From Taenia hydatigena (Eukaryota; Platyhelminthes; Cestoda; Cyclophyllidea; Taeniidae): DNA of 64,000 bases. Positions 11,515-24,100 of this stretch are shown piece by piece. The notes below the pieces were generated by a model. The model had not been told where the DNA came from. It saw nothing but the letters and a program-made list of their open reading frames with translations, and made no database searches. Both the position numbers and the translations under genes were made by a program. Each line of letters begins with the position of its first letter. Position 1 is the first letter of the stretch. The stretch covers positions 23,268,509 to 23,332,508 of the forward strand of contig JADWOT020000003.1 of NCBI GenBank assembly GCA_036345935.2, in the 5' to 3' direction.

Positions 11515-11772
11515 ATGGTAGATGGGGTCGTGAGAAGGGTTAAACGTACTCCCCTGGATCGAAGCACTGTCGAACCATCCGGTACCTGTGATCGCCGTAA
11601 GCGTTGTGAGTGTAGTGGTACTGCTAACGTGTCATTTTTGAAACATGCTTCTTTGGGACGAAAAACTATCCGACAAAGGATCTCACACCGACCACATTTG
11701 TCTGGTTCACCGCAGCGGAAGGCCTTAATCCGAAACCCAAAGATGGCGCTCGTGTGGACCATGGATAAATGA
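11515..11772. other. Second island open on both strands, unassigned
   Basis: Open for 85 codons on the plus strand and 95 on the minus strand (11502-11789). The minus frame is cysteine-rich, with a C-x-x-C pair and further cysteines around CGRCEILC. The plus frame is arginine- and serine-rich. Neither has a clear start or a family match. It is GC-richer than the flanks. Confidence 0.2.
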
Positions 11773-11789
11773 TAAAGTGTCTGCAACAA

Positions 11790-14700
11790 TTCCTAAGAGA
11801 AGAGTAGCGGATTCTTGTCCTTAAGGAGAGCAACGTCTTGTGCTGAATAAAGACTCTGCGTTACCCGAAATTATTCTACATTTGAGCTCCTCAAAAATTA
11901 ATGCGTTTGATTACACCTTACTACTCATAGCTCAATTTGGTAAGATGGCTTCCTAGAACTGGAGAAGCGTATTTGCTAACGACTGACGTTAACTTTTATT
12001 GACGGTTATTAGGACAACTCAATTAAAACATTTGTGACAACCCTAAGTAAAGATAGAAATATGCATATTGGCTGGAATTCTATCCATGGATGTTTTGCTG
12101 TCAGGTCCATTCACATGTTTAGTGATCAGTATCGTCATAATCGCCAAACCAAAACGTATAGTTTTCTACAAAGTGAAGAACGTTTTAAAAGTACCAAAAA
12201 ATCCTTAACGTCCGTTAGCGTTATGATTTTACAAACTAAAAAATCATCTTTGCAGTCAGCCGTATCGCCTTATTTAATATCATACTCCTTTTTGTCCTTT
12301 CTACTCCCTTCAAAGGTGTACCAATAGATAGGAGTGGTTAATGCATTATTGAATGCCAAAGTCGGAATGTCTCTCCCTAGTCATTTACGCTCCTCCGTAT
12401 CAGCTTTACTTGGAGGCTCAACCTTGCCAGCAAAGAGGATTTACTGTGATGGCATCCAACTCTTCATAGCCCCTTCTGGGAGTCGTACGCCCTACTAGGC
12501 AGTCAAAATTTGTACTTGGAATGCTGCCTTAATCTAATAAAAGCATGCTTTTAGATTTGCCAACTAAACAAAACCTTATTAGCGTGAGGGTGTTTACGAT
12601 AAAATCCATTCTTAGAAATGAAAAGCAGGGAGGCTGCATTCTTGTATTTACTTAAGTACGTGATAAAATAAATAGGCAACACTGAAATGTCACTTCAGAG
12701 GATGGAGAGAGGGTGGAAGATTCTCTCACGGTCTATGTTAAATTTAACCGCACACAATAAACAGTCTAAACACCTCGCTATACAGCGATCCACGACATTT
12801 TCCTTACAATTGCGCTACTGACTAGAGGGAGGCAAGACTATGGCTGAGTCGAGATCCGAGACCATCACGTAACATCGGTTGCTTTGTATGCATGAAAGCA
12901 AGTGAAAGCTGTGTATTATGGATAGATCTTTCACTAAGATCATTGTATTAACTTAGATATGGGGCACTTTAAAGTAATCTCTTACCTTAAAGGCCTTACA
13001 AGTCTGCACTGCAGTAAAAGAAACTCAGTTTTTGCAGGCGATTAATGGAACAGATGCCTACGAAAACTGCATGCATAGGAAAGGCGATAATGTGTGTAGA
13101 CGCTAAGGCAGATGTTTTATTACCACCTATTTCAACAAACAAGGTATTTCTTTTAACGGAAAAATGAATAAAGAGTGGGAAGTCTGTCTTGTTGCCTCAT
13201 CTTCTGTTTTATCCATCAGACCTCTGAAACCAACATGGATACGTCTATTGCCAATAAGAAATGACGGCAATGTGAACAACGAACTGCGATCAGAAATTCG
13301 TTAGTGTGGGTCATCTTCTGCAGCTGAAATGATGAATGCCATGCTTAAATTTTAAGGCCAGCAATGAGTGAATTCATTTGTGATGCAAAGAAGTGGTAGA
13401 ATGATTAGACTGCTGTAATGCTAGATGCTGCTGCCGAGGGTATAAGCTTTGCTTTGATTGCGAGCGAAGACATCCATTTGCTGAAGCGCGTGAGTATGCA
13501 AGAGGGCAAGGTCTGCACGTGCGTCACAGAACTTGACACCCTTTCCTGTCCTAAGCATTCATGATTCACAACGAAACCTTTCTTGTATCACAACGTAAGT
13601 AGAGCACTTCAAGTAGAACTCTAAGCGATGCCGGCAAATGAGAAAAGGACTGTAAGGGAAGCTAGCACTTCGAAATGTTGAGTAGACCTCTTGAAAATCG
13701 AGGTAGAGTGTAATCTGATGGTTACAATTATCGGTAGCAAATTTGATGCATCATATTCTTAAAAAATGAGTAAATCAAATTATATAAAGCAAACATCAGT
13801 AGGATGAATAAGTAAATATTCACTAAGGAAAGGCGATCCATCAAAGCATGCCTGATAACCGAATTTCTCCTTAAATCAAAAATCCCCGAAATCCTCAATA
13901 TATAATTGAGAACAGCAACGATTTTCACGACAAACAAGTTATCTGCCGTCGACAGCATCTTGATTTACACAATCTGCATGTATAAATTAATAACGGGTCA
14001 GGAGATCCCCTATCAGTTCGTAATTGTTAACTAAACAGGGCAAAGATGTCCAGATCTCGCAGCGCATGCAGCATGTAATAATTACTTAACATTAACAACG
14101 AAGAAATGTTTTTCTAATCGTCTTATCACTTCGTTGCTAACATTTCTGGCTTAGCGTTTATCTGGTATTACCTGCTCGATGTTAACTTTGGAATAGTTGT
14201 AGGATAATGATCACACTAAGGTGCCATAATTAATCGTCTTTCGATTAAGGGCCTGTTTTTATGCTTTGAGGTCATAGAATTCCTTTCATATGACCAGACA
14301 AAAAGATTGTGACTTCTTTTATTTCTGCTTGAGGCGAGTTTTGGCACTTCACCAGGATTGCGAACCTGTTTACAATTTAGGAGTTTTGAGAAGGAAAATG
14401 AAATCAGTGGTTGGCTAGCTGGATGTTGACCAAGATTGCGGTCCAGGCGCGCAGGTTTAAACATAGAGTCTGTACGACCTGTGAGTTTAGGCTGATGAAA
14501 ACCGGGTAGGATTGTGTCATGCAACGACAATTAAGTGCTTTATGAATTTAGTCACATAAACTTACCAAAGTTTTTAGTTTAGATGACTAGTCAGTCAGTG
14601 ATTTTATTAGGTAAAAGTGTGTTATGAACAATCTTTTCTTCACAATTCGCTTTTATTACGTCGGTGTACATCTAGGTTAGATACTATTTTGTTAACAACC

Positions 14701-16739
14701 CATGTGCTGGTTGCATAAGTTTTAAGGCGTCACAGTCATAGGATTGTTAGTCGTGTTCCTATATCACTTAGGAGTTAGTAGTCACCTCCAGTTGGTTGGT
14801 GAATGAGACCGCTCCACACCCTTGATTACCATCGAGATGAGTTGCAACAATGTAACTTTGATAAATTAGAGGCAATTTACATTCACATCTTGCGTTTTTG
14901 TGATTAAAACTTGCAGGCAAAAGTCAAGACATTAAGCTGTTGTTGACTAATATACCAACAATAGCTGAGTCAATTTTATGCGAATCAAAATTTGATCTTA
15001 TTGCCGGAGATCTCGGTGGTTGTCCGAACCGGACTGCGAACAAGATTGGACACCGACTATCCTGACGATAAGAATATTTTGACGATCTTATCAATCCCTT
15101 TGTGCAAGAGGATAGGCCAATGTCTGCAAATTATGGAGCGCCAACTCATCTAATGGATCATTACCGGATATGATTCTATCTTTTGTGCCATGATTAAAGT
15201 TAAAGATAAATGCAATTTTAGGGCGATCAAAGCGTTTCGCTGGATATTGAGCCAAAATGTGCGATCGGAGTCGTGGTATAATGTTTACCATCATCGAAGC
15301 CATCAGTACAAATTAATGAACCATTTTGCTTCAGTCAAGTCTGCATCATTGTGCTTCCTTTTGTTGCTGAAGGTTGCTTACACTAAAGGAAATTTTTGGC
15401 GCCATCATATTCACTCCATGCAATACCCCCTTTTATTTGTAGCTTGATGCTTAGGCTTTTTTAACTTTTCGCTAAGTTCATTTATTATTCGTTTTTGCAC
15501 CAATGTATAACCATAAGAGATACGCTGTTTTCAGTCGCCGTGCTGGTGAGTTTAGAGTTACGGAACATTTCGTTCAAAGCTTAATATGCTTTCCATTAAT
15601 AGTTTGTGGCGACAAAGTGCACTATAGTCTTACGCAATTTAAGACACCTGCCCTCATAACAAAGACCGTTATTCAACTTTTTACTTTAATTTTACTTGCA
15701 GTAAGTTATCATTTTTATTATCATTACCAGCGTACTCTAGTTTAGCGTATCGAATGCATGTGGTTATAAATTCTCTTGATGCTTGTGCTCAACCGGACTT
15801 TTACACGAATATTTTACTGTCTTAGAATAAGTAACGGTGTAGAATCCAAATTCTTAATAATTGTTACGTATTTAGCCCCATGCATAAAACATCCCTTGAG
15901 ACTATTTAGAGCTTTGTTTTGGAACGAAGTGCCTTCAGTCCTTTGACATGTGTGACTTGTACATTTTCCCTGAGCTCTTAGAGGCGGAACCTCCATCACC
16001 ACCTTATTCTAATCATTCTGATCGAGATTCAAAGGTTTTCTAATGTTTGTGTACGGGGCAATCTTCGCACCCTATGGCAAACGCTACACTTATTGACTAA
16101 GCAGTTCTCGATATAGCGCACAGTTCGCAAATGTGTTACTCGGTACTTCGTCTTCTTTAAATACTATAGTCCTATATGATCGACCAATTAATAAGTGCTC
16201 GAAAAAGTTCAGTATCAACATTTGTAATAATTTTTCTGAATTAGAGAAATTTGTGAAAGTTATTGCTATGTGCATTTAAGAGCGTATCTATAGTCTATTA
16301 TTGAGAACTTGCCCATCTCGACTGTGAGCGGGCGGGCGTACTAGATTGGCAACTGTCGACAGCAAGACAAGCTGCGTGTTTGTAGAGCATCTCCATTCTC
16401 TAAGGTAGCATTGCTGCCTCTTGATCTCCACTAGGGCATATGTTTTGGCCACCAAAATTCGTATCCGCAGATGACCAGCTCTGCAGTATTAAAATGACAT
16501 TTGCAGATGCTGTGATTCATATTACAGACAGTCTCTTCATACTCGTGAAAAACCAGACTTAATTAACACATTGTCGCTTTGGAATACTTACTCAAAACAT
16601 CGGACTGCAGACATGTGAAACACTTTCAATAGAGTAAAGTGGGGCACTAAAATTACTCGTCAATGACGGCTCGAATTTCGTAGATTTTCATGGAAGATTT
16701 TAGTCTCATTATAAGGATTACAATATTTGAGGAGAAATT
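11790..16739. other. Long gene-free stretch
   Basis: About 5 kb of AT-rich sequence in which I recognise no gene, RNA or repeat. Frames of 60-104 codons (for example 12034-12327 + and 14216-14530 -) lack recognisable motifs, and the longest begins only at a TTG. Confidence 0.5.
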
Positions 16740-16964
16740 TGTAGAGGATTCCTCCTCTTCCTTCTGATCACCCTTGTTATTAGAAATCTAGACACGCTTC
16801 GACATATTTATTATGGGAGGAGAGAGTAGAGCGAGGCCTGGTAAGAGAGTTTAGGACGGGGATGTGTCACGCTCCTGGGAGTCACCACGCCGCTCCGCTA
16901 CCAGATTCAAATTGTTTTCCCGCCACCGATCTACAAAACACATTTAAAGAACATAATTATTACA
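16740..16964. mobile_element. Solo LTR, family 2, with target duplication
   Basis: A 225-base element beginning TGTAGAGGATTCCTCCTC and ending ATTATTACA, homologous along its length to 32369-32596. It is flanked by a perfect 5-base duplication, AAATT at 16735-16739 and 16965-16969. Terminal TG...CA plus a 5-base duplication is typical of a solo LTR. It shares no obvious sequence with family 1. There is no internal region, primer-binding site or coding part nearby, and orientation is undetermined. Confidence 0.75.
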
Positions 16965-18053
16965 AAATTAGCCAAATATATAGGACCTAATTAGGCTACT
17001 ACTAATTTATGACAAATATTGATACTTCTTTTACTGCACCATTGGCGTAGATTCTCCCGCGAAATTGCACGAGAATGACGCTTCTAACGAAGCAATGATA
17101 ATGGTAACATTGCGAGTTAGGCTATCAATTGTGACCACATAAGTTAAAAATGAATTCATTTAAAGGTACTGCTTAATAAGAAATATAAAAATTTTAATCC
17201 CGTTAATGCACATCATGAATTCCAAGTGTGGTGTATCATTATTTCTTCATCAAGGTAATGCAAGCGTGCAAAAGTTCCTACCATGGAATAAGAGAAGTCC
17301 GTTGTGAGCAAGATACTAAGCAGTTAAAAATTTGGTAATTGTTAGGTGTTTGCAATGTAAAGGGGTAAAAATGTAAAAAGTGTGTTTTTATTTAACAGTG
17401 AAAAAAGTGCGCAGAACTATAGGAATGAACAATACTTTTGTCAAAGTTTTCGTTTTAATGTCAAGTAAAAAATCAAAACAACTTTCAGAGGAGTCGTTTA
17501 TACTTATCCTAAAAAGCAGACGATTTGACAATTTGATTACCTCGAACATCATGTTCCACCAATTGACATACCAGATCAGAAAGCAACATAAAAAATAACG
17601 GCATCACCGGCACCGTTATTCCAAGATTTCTTAAAATGGATGGCATGCATGAACGCTGTTTGATCTTTCCGTGATTCCCCATCAAAAGGTGGTAATCAGA
17701 AATTTCCCTCACGAATGTAGCTTTTATCGGCATTTGCATCATTGCATTAAAATCATGCAGAGGTTTTCAAACTAGATCATAATTCGCAAAGAAGGACTTA
17801 AATTTTACGCGTAGTGCGTCTCATAATGCCTTTACAAGTTACATCAGTTTTAACTAACTATTGTAGAGAAGACATCAAATAGAAGAATTATTAGATAAGG
17901 ACTCAGATTAATCGCCTTTAACCTCTCAATGTTATTTGTTTTAAAAGTGTAATGCGAGTGATGTGGACCAGACATTGCCTTACATGCGACGCGGTCTTGA
18001 AGTTGTAACAGCGTATTTATGAGGGTACCCAAGATGGGCCACGAACCCCAGTT
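16965..18053. other. No recognisable gene
   Basis: AT-rich; frames of 72 codons (17380-17598 +) and 77 codons (17509-17742 -) overlap in opposite directions and match nothing. Confidence 0.5.
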
Positions 18054-18238
18054 TGTAATACTTTGTTTGACTGCCGGTTTTCATTACGATCACTTGGGTG
18101 GTCGAAATGCCCTGGCCGGGTGAACGGACCTTCTGGCCGTGCCAATAGCCCCTATTCATCTATTTGCCGAACACATGCATGCACACTGCTCTAGTATTAT
18201 GCTTTCTGTTGCCTTCAAAGTAGTCTCCGAACACTACA
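18054..18238 (+). mobile_element. Solo LTR, family 1 (old)
   Basis: A 185-base plus-strand LTR beginning TGTAATACTTTGTTTGA and ending near ACACTACA, close to the full length of the copy at 42155-42342 and alignable throughout (shared GTTGCCTTC near the end). It is clearly older than the others, with many substitutions. Flanks CAGTT and CAACT could be a worn target duplication. Confidence 0.65.
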
Positions 18239-18853
18239 CAACTATTATTGCGGGGGGCGAATAGAGCGGTAAAAGTATCATTTTTAGAAGTTCAAGATAA
18301 GTAATAGGACATTAGTCCGAGAAATACATTTAGTGAACACATTTTAACATAAACTAAGTAGAGTTTGAAGCCACAATGAAATATTCTCATTGAAAAGGAG
18401 GAATTAGTAGCGTAATTTGGTACATTCGATGCTTCTCTGTGAATAAAGCTCGCGTAAATTAAACAAGAAAAGTATTTAAATTGATACTGAAACTAATTTT
18501 GAATTAAGATAATCCCTAAATTATAGGCAATTAATTAGCAAAATGTTCGTTAAGTTACTTAACAACGTCAAAGTAAGCTTGGCTGGACAATTAAACAGGC
18601 AAAACAAATCGGTGTACTGCACATGAATTGGTTTCTAGTTTTTAATGCCTCTTTAATAAGTAGAAGATTCTACTTTAATTTGTCAGTATTCAAAGATTTT
18701 TGGGGCACTAATTTGCAATTTTTTTGAAAACTACTTCGACTCTTTTCATCCGTGTGGAGTAAAGTTCATGATTAGAACTTCGTTAATCTAAACAGTTCTA
18801 TAATCGGTTCCATCCAGAGGTCGAGGCTTTCATAAACTTGGCATTATCTACGA
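18239..18853. other. Upstream region of the gene at 18854
   Basis: No gene. Positions about 18385-18445 resemble 23790-23830 (shared GAAAAGGAGGAATTAGT), which may be another trace of unit duplication. No promoter motif is recognised. Confidence 0.35.
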
Positions 18854-19183
18854 ATGCAGTACACCACGGAAGTAGCCTCTCTCATGGACACTAAATGCAC
18901 GATGTCCATTAAATTTCCAGCTGGTTCTGAGCTTCATTTGTCGTCAGACCTACTCATGCATCCAGATTTTCAAGAGCTCTTTGGGTTGGTAGAAGGGTGC
19001 ACTTGTCGCGTTGCCTGGAATGAGTCTCGGATTTTGATAGATTCTTTGTCAAAAGACCAATTTCCTGAATTTAGTGAACGTCTCGAATCCTCAAGCCTTT
19101 TTCTGGAGCATTGTGAAAAATATGCGGATAACTATTACTTCGCAACGCTTCGTTGGCACGATCAAGGCGCACCCATGGAATAG
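18854..19183 (+). CDS. Small-protein family member (intact, 109 aa)
   Basis: Intact intronless gene of 109 codons from ATG 18854 to TAG. Landmarks: KCT at 14-16, KFPAGSELHLSSDLLMHP, GCTCRV (CxCR motif), RILIDSLSKDQFPEF, and a KYADNYYFATL tail. It is soluble and slightly acidic, with no signal peptide or membrane span. The relics at 20894 and 25965 are most like this copy, so it heads a subgroup. It is diverged from the 6441 and 8884 genes but has the same length and motif order. A diverged downstream block occurs at about 19655-19725. Function is unknown. Confidence 0.72.
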   Translation: MQYTTEVASLMDTKCTMSIKFPAGSELHLSSDLLMHPDFQELFGLVEGCTCRVAWNESRILIDSLSKDQFPEFSERLESSSLFLEHCEKYADNYYFATLRWHDQGAPME

Positions 19184-20195
19184 CTATTTTAAAACATTTG
19201 AGTAAAAAATTTGCTATTTTTTTTGTATGCTAAACTATCTTGCAACTTTCTAAAGGTAGTGATGCTTTTGTGCAAAATGCTGGCTGTATTATCTCTTTCC
19301 CCAGTTTTGGGACGCAGTAAGCTCGCATTTGCTTAAGCTATTAATAGGCGACGGAAATGCTAAACAAAACAAGCTTATCATATGAAATTGAAATTAGTTT
19401 TTATGAATTATACTTTTGGATGATTTAAGAGCTTCAAAGCTAGCTATCCTGGGTTGGATATCGAACTTACTTGGATTTTTTACGATTTATGAGAGATAAA
19501 ACAGTCAATGTGAATGTTTTTAAAGCACATTGGGCAGCGCGTGGAGAGACAGAGGCTAACCTTTTGCATAAATTCACATATCCAAAAAGATTCTAGCTCC
19601 AGAATTGCACTTCATTGAACGTAGGGACTACGAACTCATTCGCCGAGAAACTTGACTTCAAAGACGGTGAGTGAGCTTTCTTACACAGTCTGTATTTGGG
19701 CGGTAAAACATGAGACTGTTCCTTTTTAGCCATTTCGAGAGCAAAACTGCGCATAGACTTTATTATTTAGATGAAAAGTACCTGGACCAAGGCGAAAAAT
19801 AGTGCTGGCGTTCTAGCCCACTTTTAATTTAGCCATTACAATGGGAAAGGAAAAATAGGTTTTTTGTTAAAAGCGCTTTCTTTATTGAGACTGGACTAAA
19901 AACACGACTAACGGGCTCGGTGGTTTAACTGGCTTGCGCAAAGCCATGGAAAATGAAAGTAAGCACATGTAGGATGTAGGCCTAAAGCCAAACAATTTAA
20001 TTAGAAGTCAACAGAAAAATGCTTATTGAGCGCCATAAATGTGTGCATCTACACATAGCACAACACAACGCCTAGGCGTCTTATCTGATTTTTAGCATAT
20101 GAGATTAGCAGCAAAGTAGACGACGGCCACCCAGCACCATTGTTTCACGTACCAATTTATTCGACAACCTTCGTGGCTTCTGAAGGGCGGTAAGA
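19184..20195. other. Intergenic, contains conserved downstream block
   Basis: No gene. At about 19655-19725 the sequence matches 7048-7110 of the inverted-repeat arm (shared GTGAG-CTT-CTTACACAGTCT and GACT-TTC tracts), which marks the downstream end of the family unit headed by the gene at 18854. Confidence 0.5.
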
Positions 20196-20522
20196 GTGAG
20201 ATGCATTGTAGACTTTATTTTATTTGCTGATTTGTCAGAAGTTGGTTACTTACAACTTTATAGGACTAGATTAGCTTCATCTGCATTTCACGACCGTCAA
20301 TTACACATGACGAGAAAATTAATTAACCTCCATATTGAAATGATCTTCTTCTGCGAAGTGAACAAAGTTGAATCAAATCAATCTGATCCAGCTGGCATTG
20401 GAATCAGCAATTCTAATGTGACAGAGCATGAACGCGAATTGCAAGGCATATGGGCAAAAGCTTACGCAAATTCCTCCATTTTTGAAGGGCTTTTGTGCCT
20501 GCTTAAACTCAGAAGTGCTTGA
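20196..20522 (+). CDS. Unassigned 108-codon open frame
   Basis: Open plus-strand frame with its first ATG near 20307 (MTRKLINLHIEM); upstream of that it is open without an ATG. It carries an N-V-T glycosylation-type site and a mixed hydrophilic composition. No motif is recognised and it lacks the landmarks of the small-protein family. It lies between two family copies and could be an exon, a relic or chance. Confidence 0.2.
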   Translation: MRCIVDFILFADLSEVGYLQLYRTRLASSAFHDRQLHMTRKLINLHIEMIFFCEVNKVESNQSDPAGIGISNSNVTEHERELQGIWAKAYANSSIFEGLLCLLKLRSA

Positions 20523-20893
20523 ACACACAAAATGGGCTTAAAATATTGGTTGATATCGTGATCACGAAGTAGGCAACTGACGTGCCACCTTCTAAAGCTA
20601 TGAAGAAGACAGTCCAAGCTACTTGTGCCATAAAGGCACCTCCATTTGAAGTAAGTGCAATTACATTGTCCTGGAAGGTGCTTGCTTCGAAGGAGAGGAC
20701 TTAGCAACTAGCTTGCTCAAGTGAATTAATGATTCTAAAATGTCAAAATGTGGTTGTCTGAGCATGCTTGTCACAAAAATTTAATTCTTTCCACCCCGAG
20801 CTGCAGTTTTTGTGATTAACACCTCATTTGTCTTTGACTCGGTCGAGAGGTCACACCTATCTTCACTTCAACAATATGCCCTACAAATGCGGT

Positions 20894-21170
20894 ATGCAAT
20901 GGAAACTGTCTCTTTCATGTACATTATGAACTGAGCTTCTATTTTGTTGGACATACCTATGCATCCTTATTTTCTAGAGCTCCTATAATTACTAGATCAA
21001 TGCACTTGCCGCGATGTATTTGACAAACTCCTAATCTCTATTGACTACTTAACTACACAATTCTCTCCCATGTTTCAGGAACTCCTTTAAACTTCTAGCT
21101 CAGTTTTGAAAGCCCATGAAGTGTATGAGGGTGCTTATTACTTTGCGGTGCTTTGCGAGCAATGCCAAGA
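20894..21170 (+). pseudogene. Small-protein family relic, three stops
   Basis: A broken copy closest to the gene at 18854. One frame reads METVSFMYIMN, a stop, then MHPYFLELL, a stop, LLDQCTCRDVFDK (CxCR motif intact), SIDYLTTQFSPMFQELL, a stop, and HEVYEGAYYFAVL, the family tail. The FPxG segment is deleted. At least three in-frame stops make it a pseudogene. The conserved downstream block appears at about 21835-21900. Confidence 0.8.
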
Positions 21171-24100
21171 TTTTTACGGAGTGGCAGTTAAAGAAATATT
21201 TTACAACCTAAAACCAAGTTGTTTACATACTTGCTTAACTACTTTAGGATTTTGTGGGATTGTCCGCGGCTTCAACACACATTTCTAGTGGGTTACTTGA
21301 TCCTGTATCAGATTCGAGGTGCAGTGACTTCTCATTTGTCGTGGTTGGTAATCCGCAATGGCGTTTTCAATTGAACTGTTCGGGTTTATTTGGTGCTTTC
21401 ACAAATAAAACCAGAAATTTAAAATAACAGCCTCAGTGCATGATATATGAACCCAGTGCAATAAAGTTGGCTTGGGGATACTTCTAAGGCCTTGGGATAG
21501 AAGCTTTATTATCTTTAGAGTGAGCCATTCTGAATCAAAAAGTCGAAGTTGATTAAAGACCTGATGGATTGTTTCCAATTACAGTGTCGGTAATTTGCAA
21601 AAGATGAGACATTACGAGTAATTGGTCCAAAACATGGGTAAAATGAATGCCTAGTTATGATATAGTATAATCACCCAGTCGTTCTACATCAAATGCACTT
21701 TCTGGTAGCTGGTTGGGAACCTTGTTACCGCAGTATTGCATCCATAAGTCGAAATTAAAGGTCCTAGACTTCTTAACATATGTCAGGGAACATGGATTGC
21801 AAATATTTTTGCACAGATTCAAGTTTTTTATTAAGAGCTAAAAGATGGTCAGTGAGTCCTCCTCTACACAGCCTAAATTCTCATTTGTGCCGATAAGATA
21901 TTGAGTTGGATAATAGCTTGCATGCTTTAGACCATAGGTAGTTAAAACAGTAAAAATCTGAGTGTTAATGTTTTATATTACGCTGCATTCCGACAAAACA
22001 GTTATAAACCAGAAAAGGTCTTCAAATAAAAAATAATATCTTCTACTCGGATTAAAAGACAGCCAAGCTTGTCTGACTCCCTGGTTTTGACTTGCTATAG
22101 TGATCTACCTGCTACTGATATCGAAGGTAAGAAGGCGTCTACGAAGTGCATAACTGCAGTCATAGGTTTTATCTAAAGCGTTAAATAAATTGCATGTGAA
22201 ACGCAAAATACTAAAAAGAATATATGATACACGCGTACTTTGCACGGATATTATAATAATTCACAATTTGCTTTTGAATTTTTATGGTAAGTAATAATGC
22301 TTGGCACTGATACTTGAATTTTTCTAGTGACAAACTAATTATAGTTAGAGGAAAGCCATGATGAGTCCATTGTCAGGTTTAAGCAGAGGACTTCAAGTAG
22401 ACGTATCCAATCTAATGTGAACCGTTCGCGAATTTTTGTCTAAATAGTTAGTCAGCTGATGGATGGACCAGTCGGTTGGGCAGTCACTTAAATTAGGGCT
22501 GCCAAACTCGAACAGTATTGTGCGCGATAATAAATTCGACAAGTCCGTGTGCACTTTTGAAGAAGCGTGTTAAATTTCGTCTGCATTTATCATCTGGTTT
22601 TCACCATCGGCAGGCTGCCTTCATGTCTACGGTATGGTTGCGTTTGGTGCTGCAACAAATGTTTCTTTCATGCCCTCTTTCTCTACAAACTATGTATGAA
22701 TGATGGAACGTTAAATATGCCATCATTTGCAATGATATATTGCAGCTGAATTTGATGCCGGCATTGCTTTACTCTTAACGAGATTAGAGTTTTTCATGAA
22801 AATCTTCAAAGTTACACGAACGAATTAACCATACCTGTTGCCTATTCTCTCGGTTAGCTATGGTCACCTGAGATGTTCGATAACTTCATTTGTAAGTTGT
22901 ATTCAATTTCAAAACGATAAATATGCAGGAAAAATAGCGTTAAAAATGTCATTGCACTGACGCAATAATAGTCATTAAAGGACACAAAATCTAGTAAATT
23001 AACGCAACTGTTGCTAATGAGGGAATCTTACTGACAAATGCACTCTAAAAATGCATTTTACTTGTTCTGCAATCAATATCTGCAGAACCACTACAGTTTC
23101 CTACAATCATAAGCTATCCAATTCTACTTCACAATGAAGGTTAATGCATAAGTGTAGAATAAGAACAGAATTTTGCGTTTTAACTAGTTTAGAAAAATGC
23201 TAAAGATCAATGGACGTGTACAGGAAATTTATTGGTTAAATAAGGAAGGAAGCAGCAAAAATACTTCTCTAACGCAGAGCGCAGTGGTGTTTTTGATTGT
23301 AACATGCACTCACAAAGTCAACAAAAGCATTGCTTTTGAGTGCATTTAAAACGGCAGCATTTATTTTTCCTTTAAAATTTAAATGGCGAATTAGCAAACC
23401 AATTCAAAAAATATGCATCAGGCCAAATCGATAGTCGAGTGAGACCAGTCTGGTGCTGCAGAACATAAAGGCGCCCTGTCATGCATGTAAGCAACAACAG
23501 TGGCAAGCTCCGCTAGGTACGGCAAATTGTTGTGGGCATAGCTTTTTGAAGCGTTTTCGACCAAATTATGAGACAAAATAAAAAAACTGACAAAAATCGC
23601 TTTTCATACCTCAAATCACTCAGAAACCGTCTGGTATGGGGTATGGAATTGAAGTTTATAGTAACTCAAATCTAAAATCAGACCCATCAGAAGAGGTGGG
23701 TGATGTGGGTGCAATGGAGTGGACGATCCAAACAACTTGGACCATGGAAGCAATTATATCTGAAGCAAAGCTTCCCAAAAATTCTCACTCAAGTTGTTCA
23801 TAGAAAAGGAGGAATTAGTGATCTGTTTGCTTGACACTTCTCGCGTTACTAAAGTGCTGTAAGTGACATTTATTTAATTGTGGTTGCCGAAAATATTTAT
23901 TTAGTGCGTTCAAATTTACATCTACCCTTAAAAAACTGCCAAATAACTCAAAGGGTGCAAAAATATTTAAAAATATCTGGATATTAGAAAGCGCTACGTT
24001 AACACTTACTTTACAAATTCATGGATTTTGCGTTGAATTTTTTCAAGCAGAATAAGTTTTGCATTATTTTTTACCTATAAGAAAAAATTTGCATGATTAA

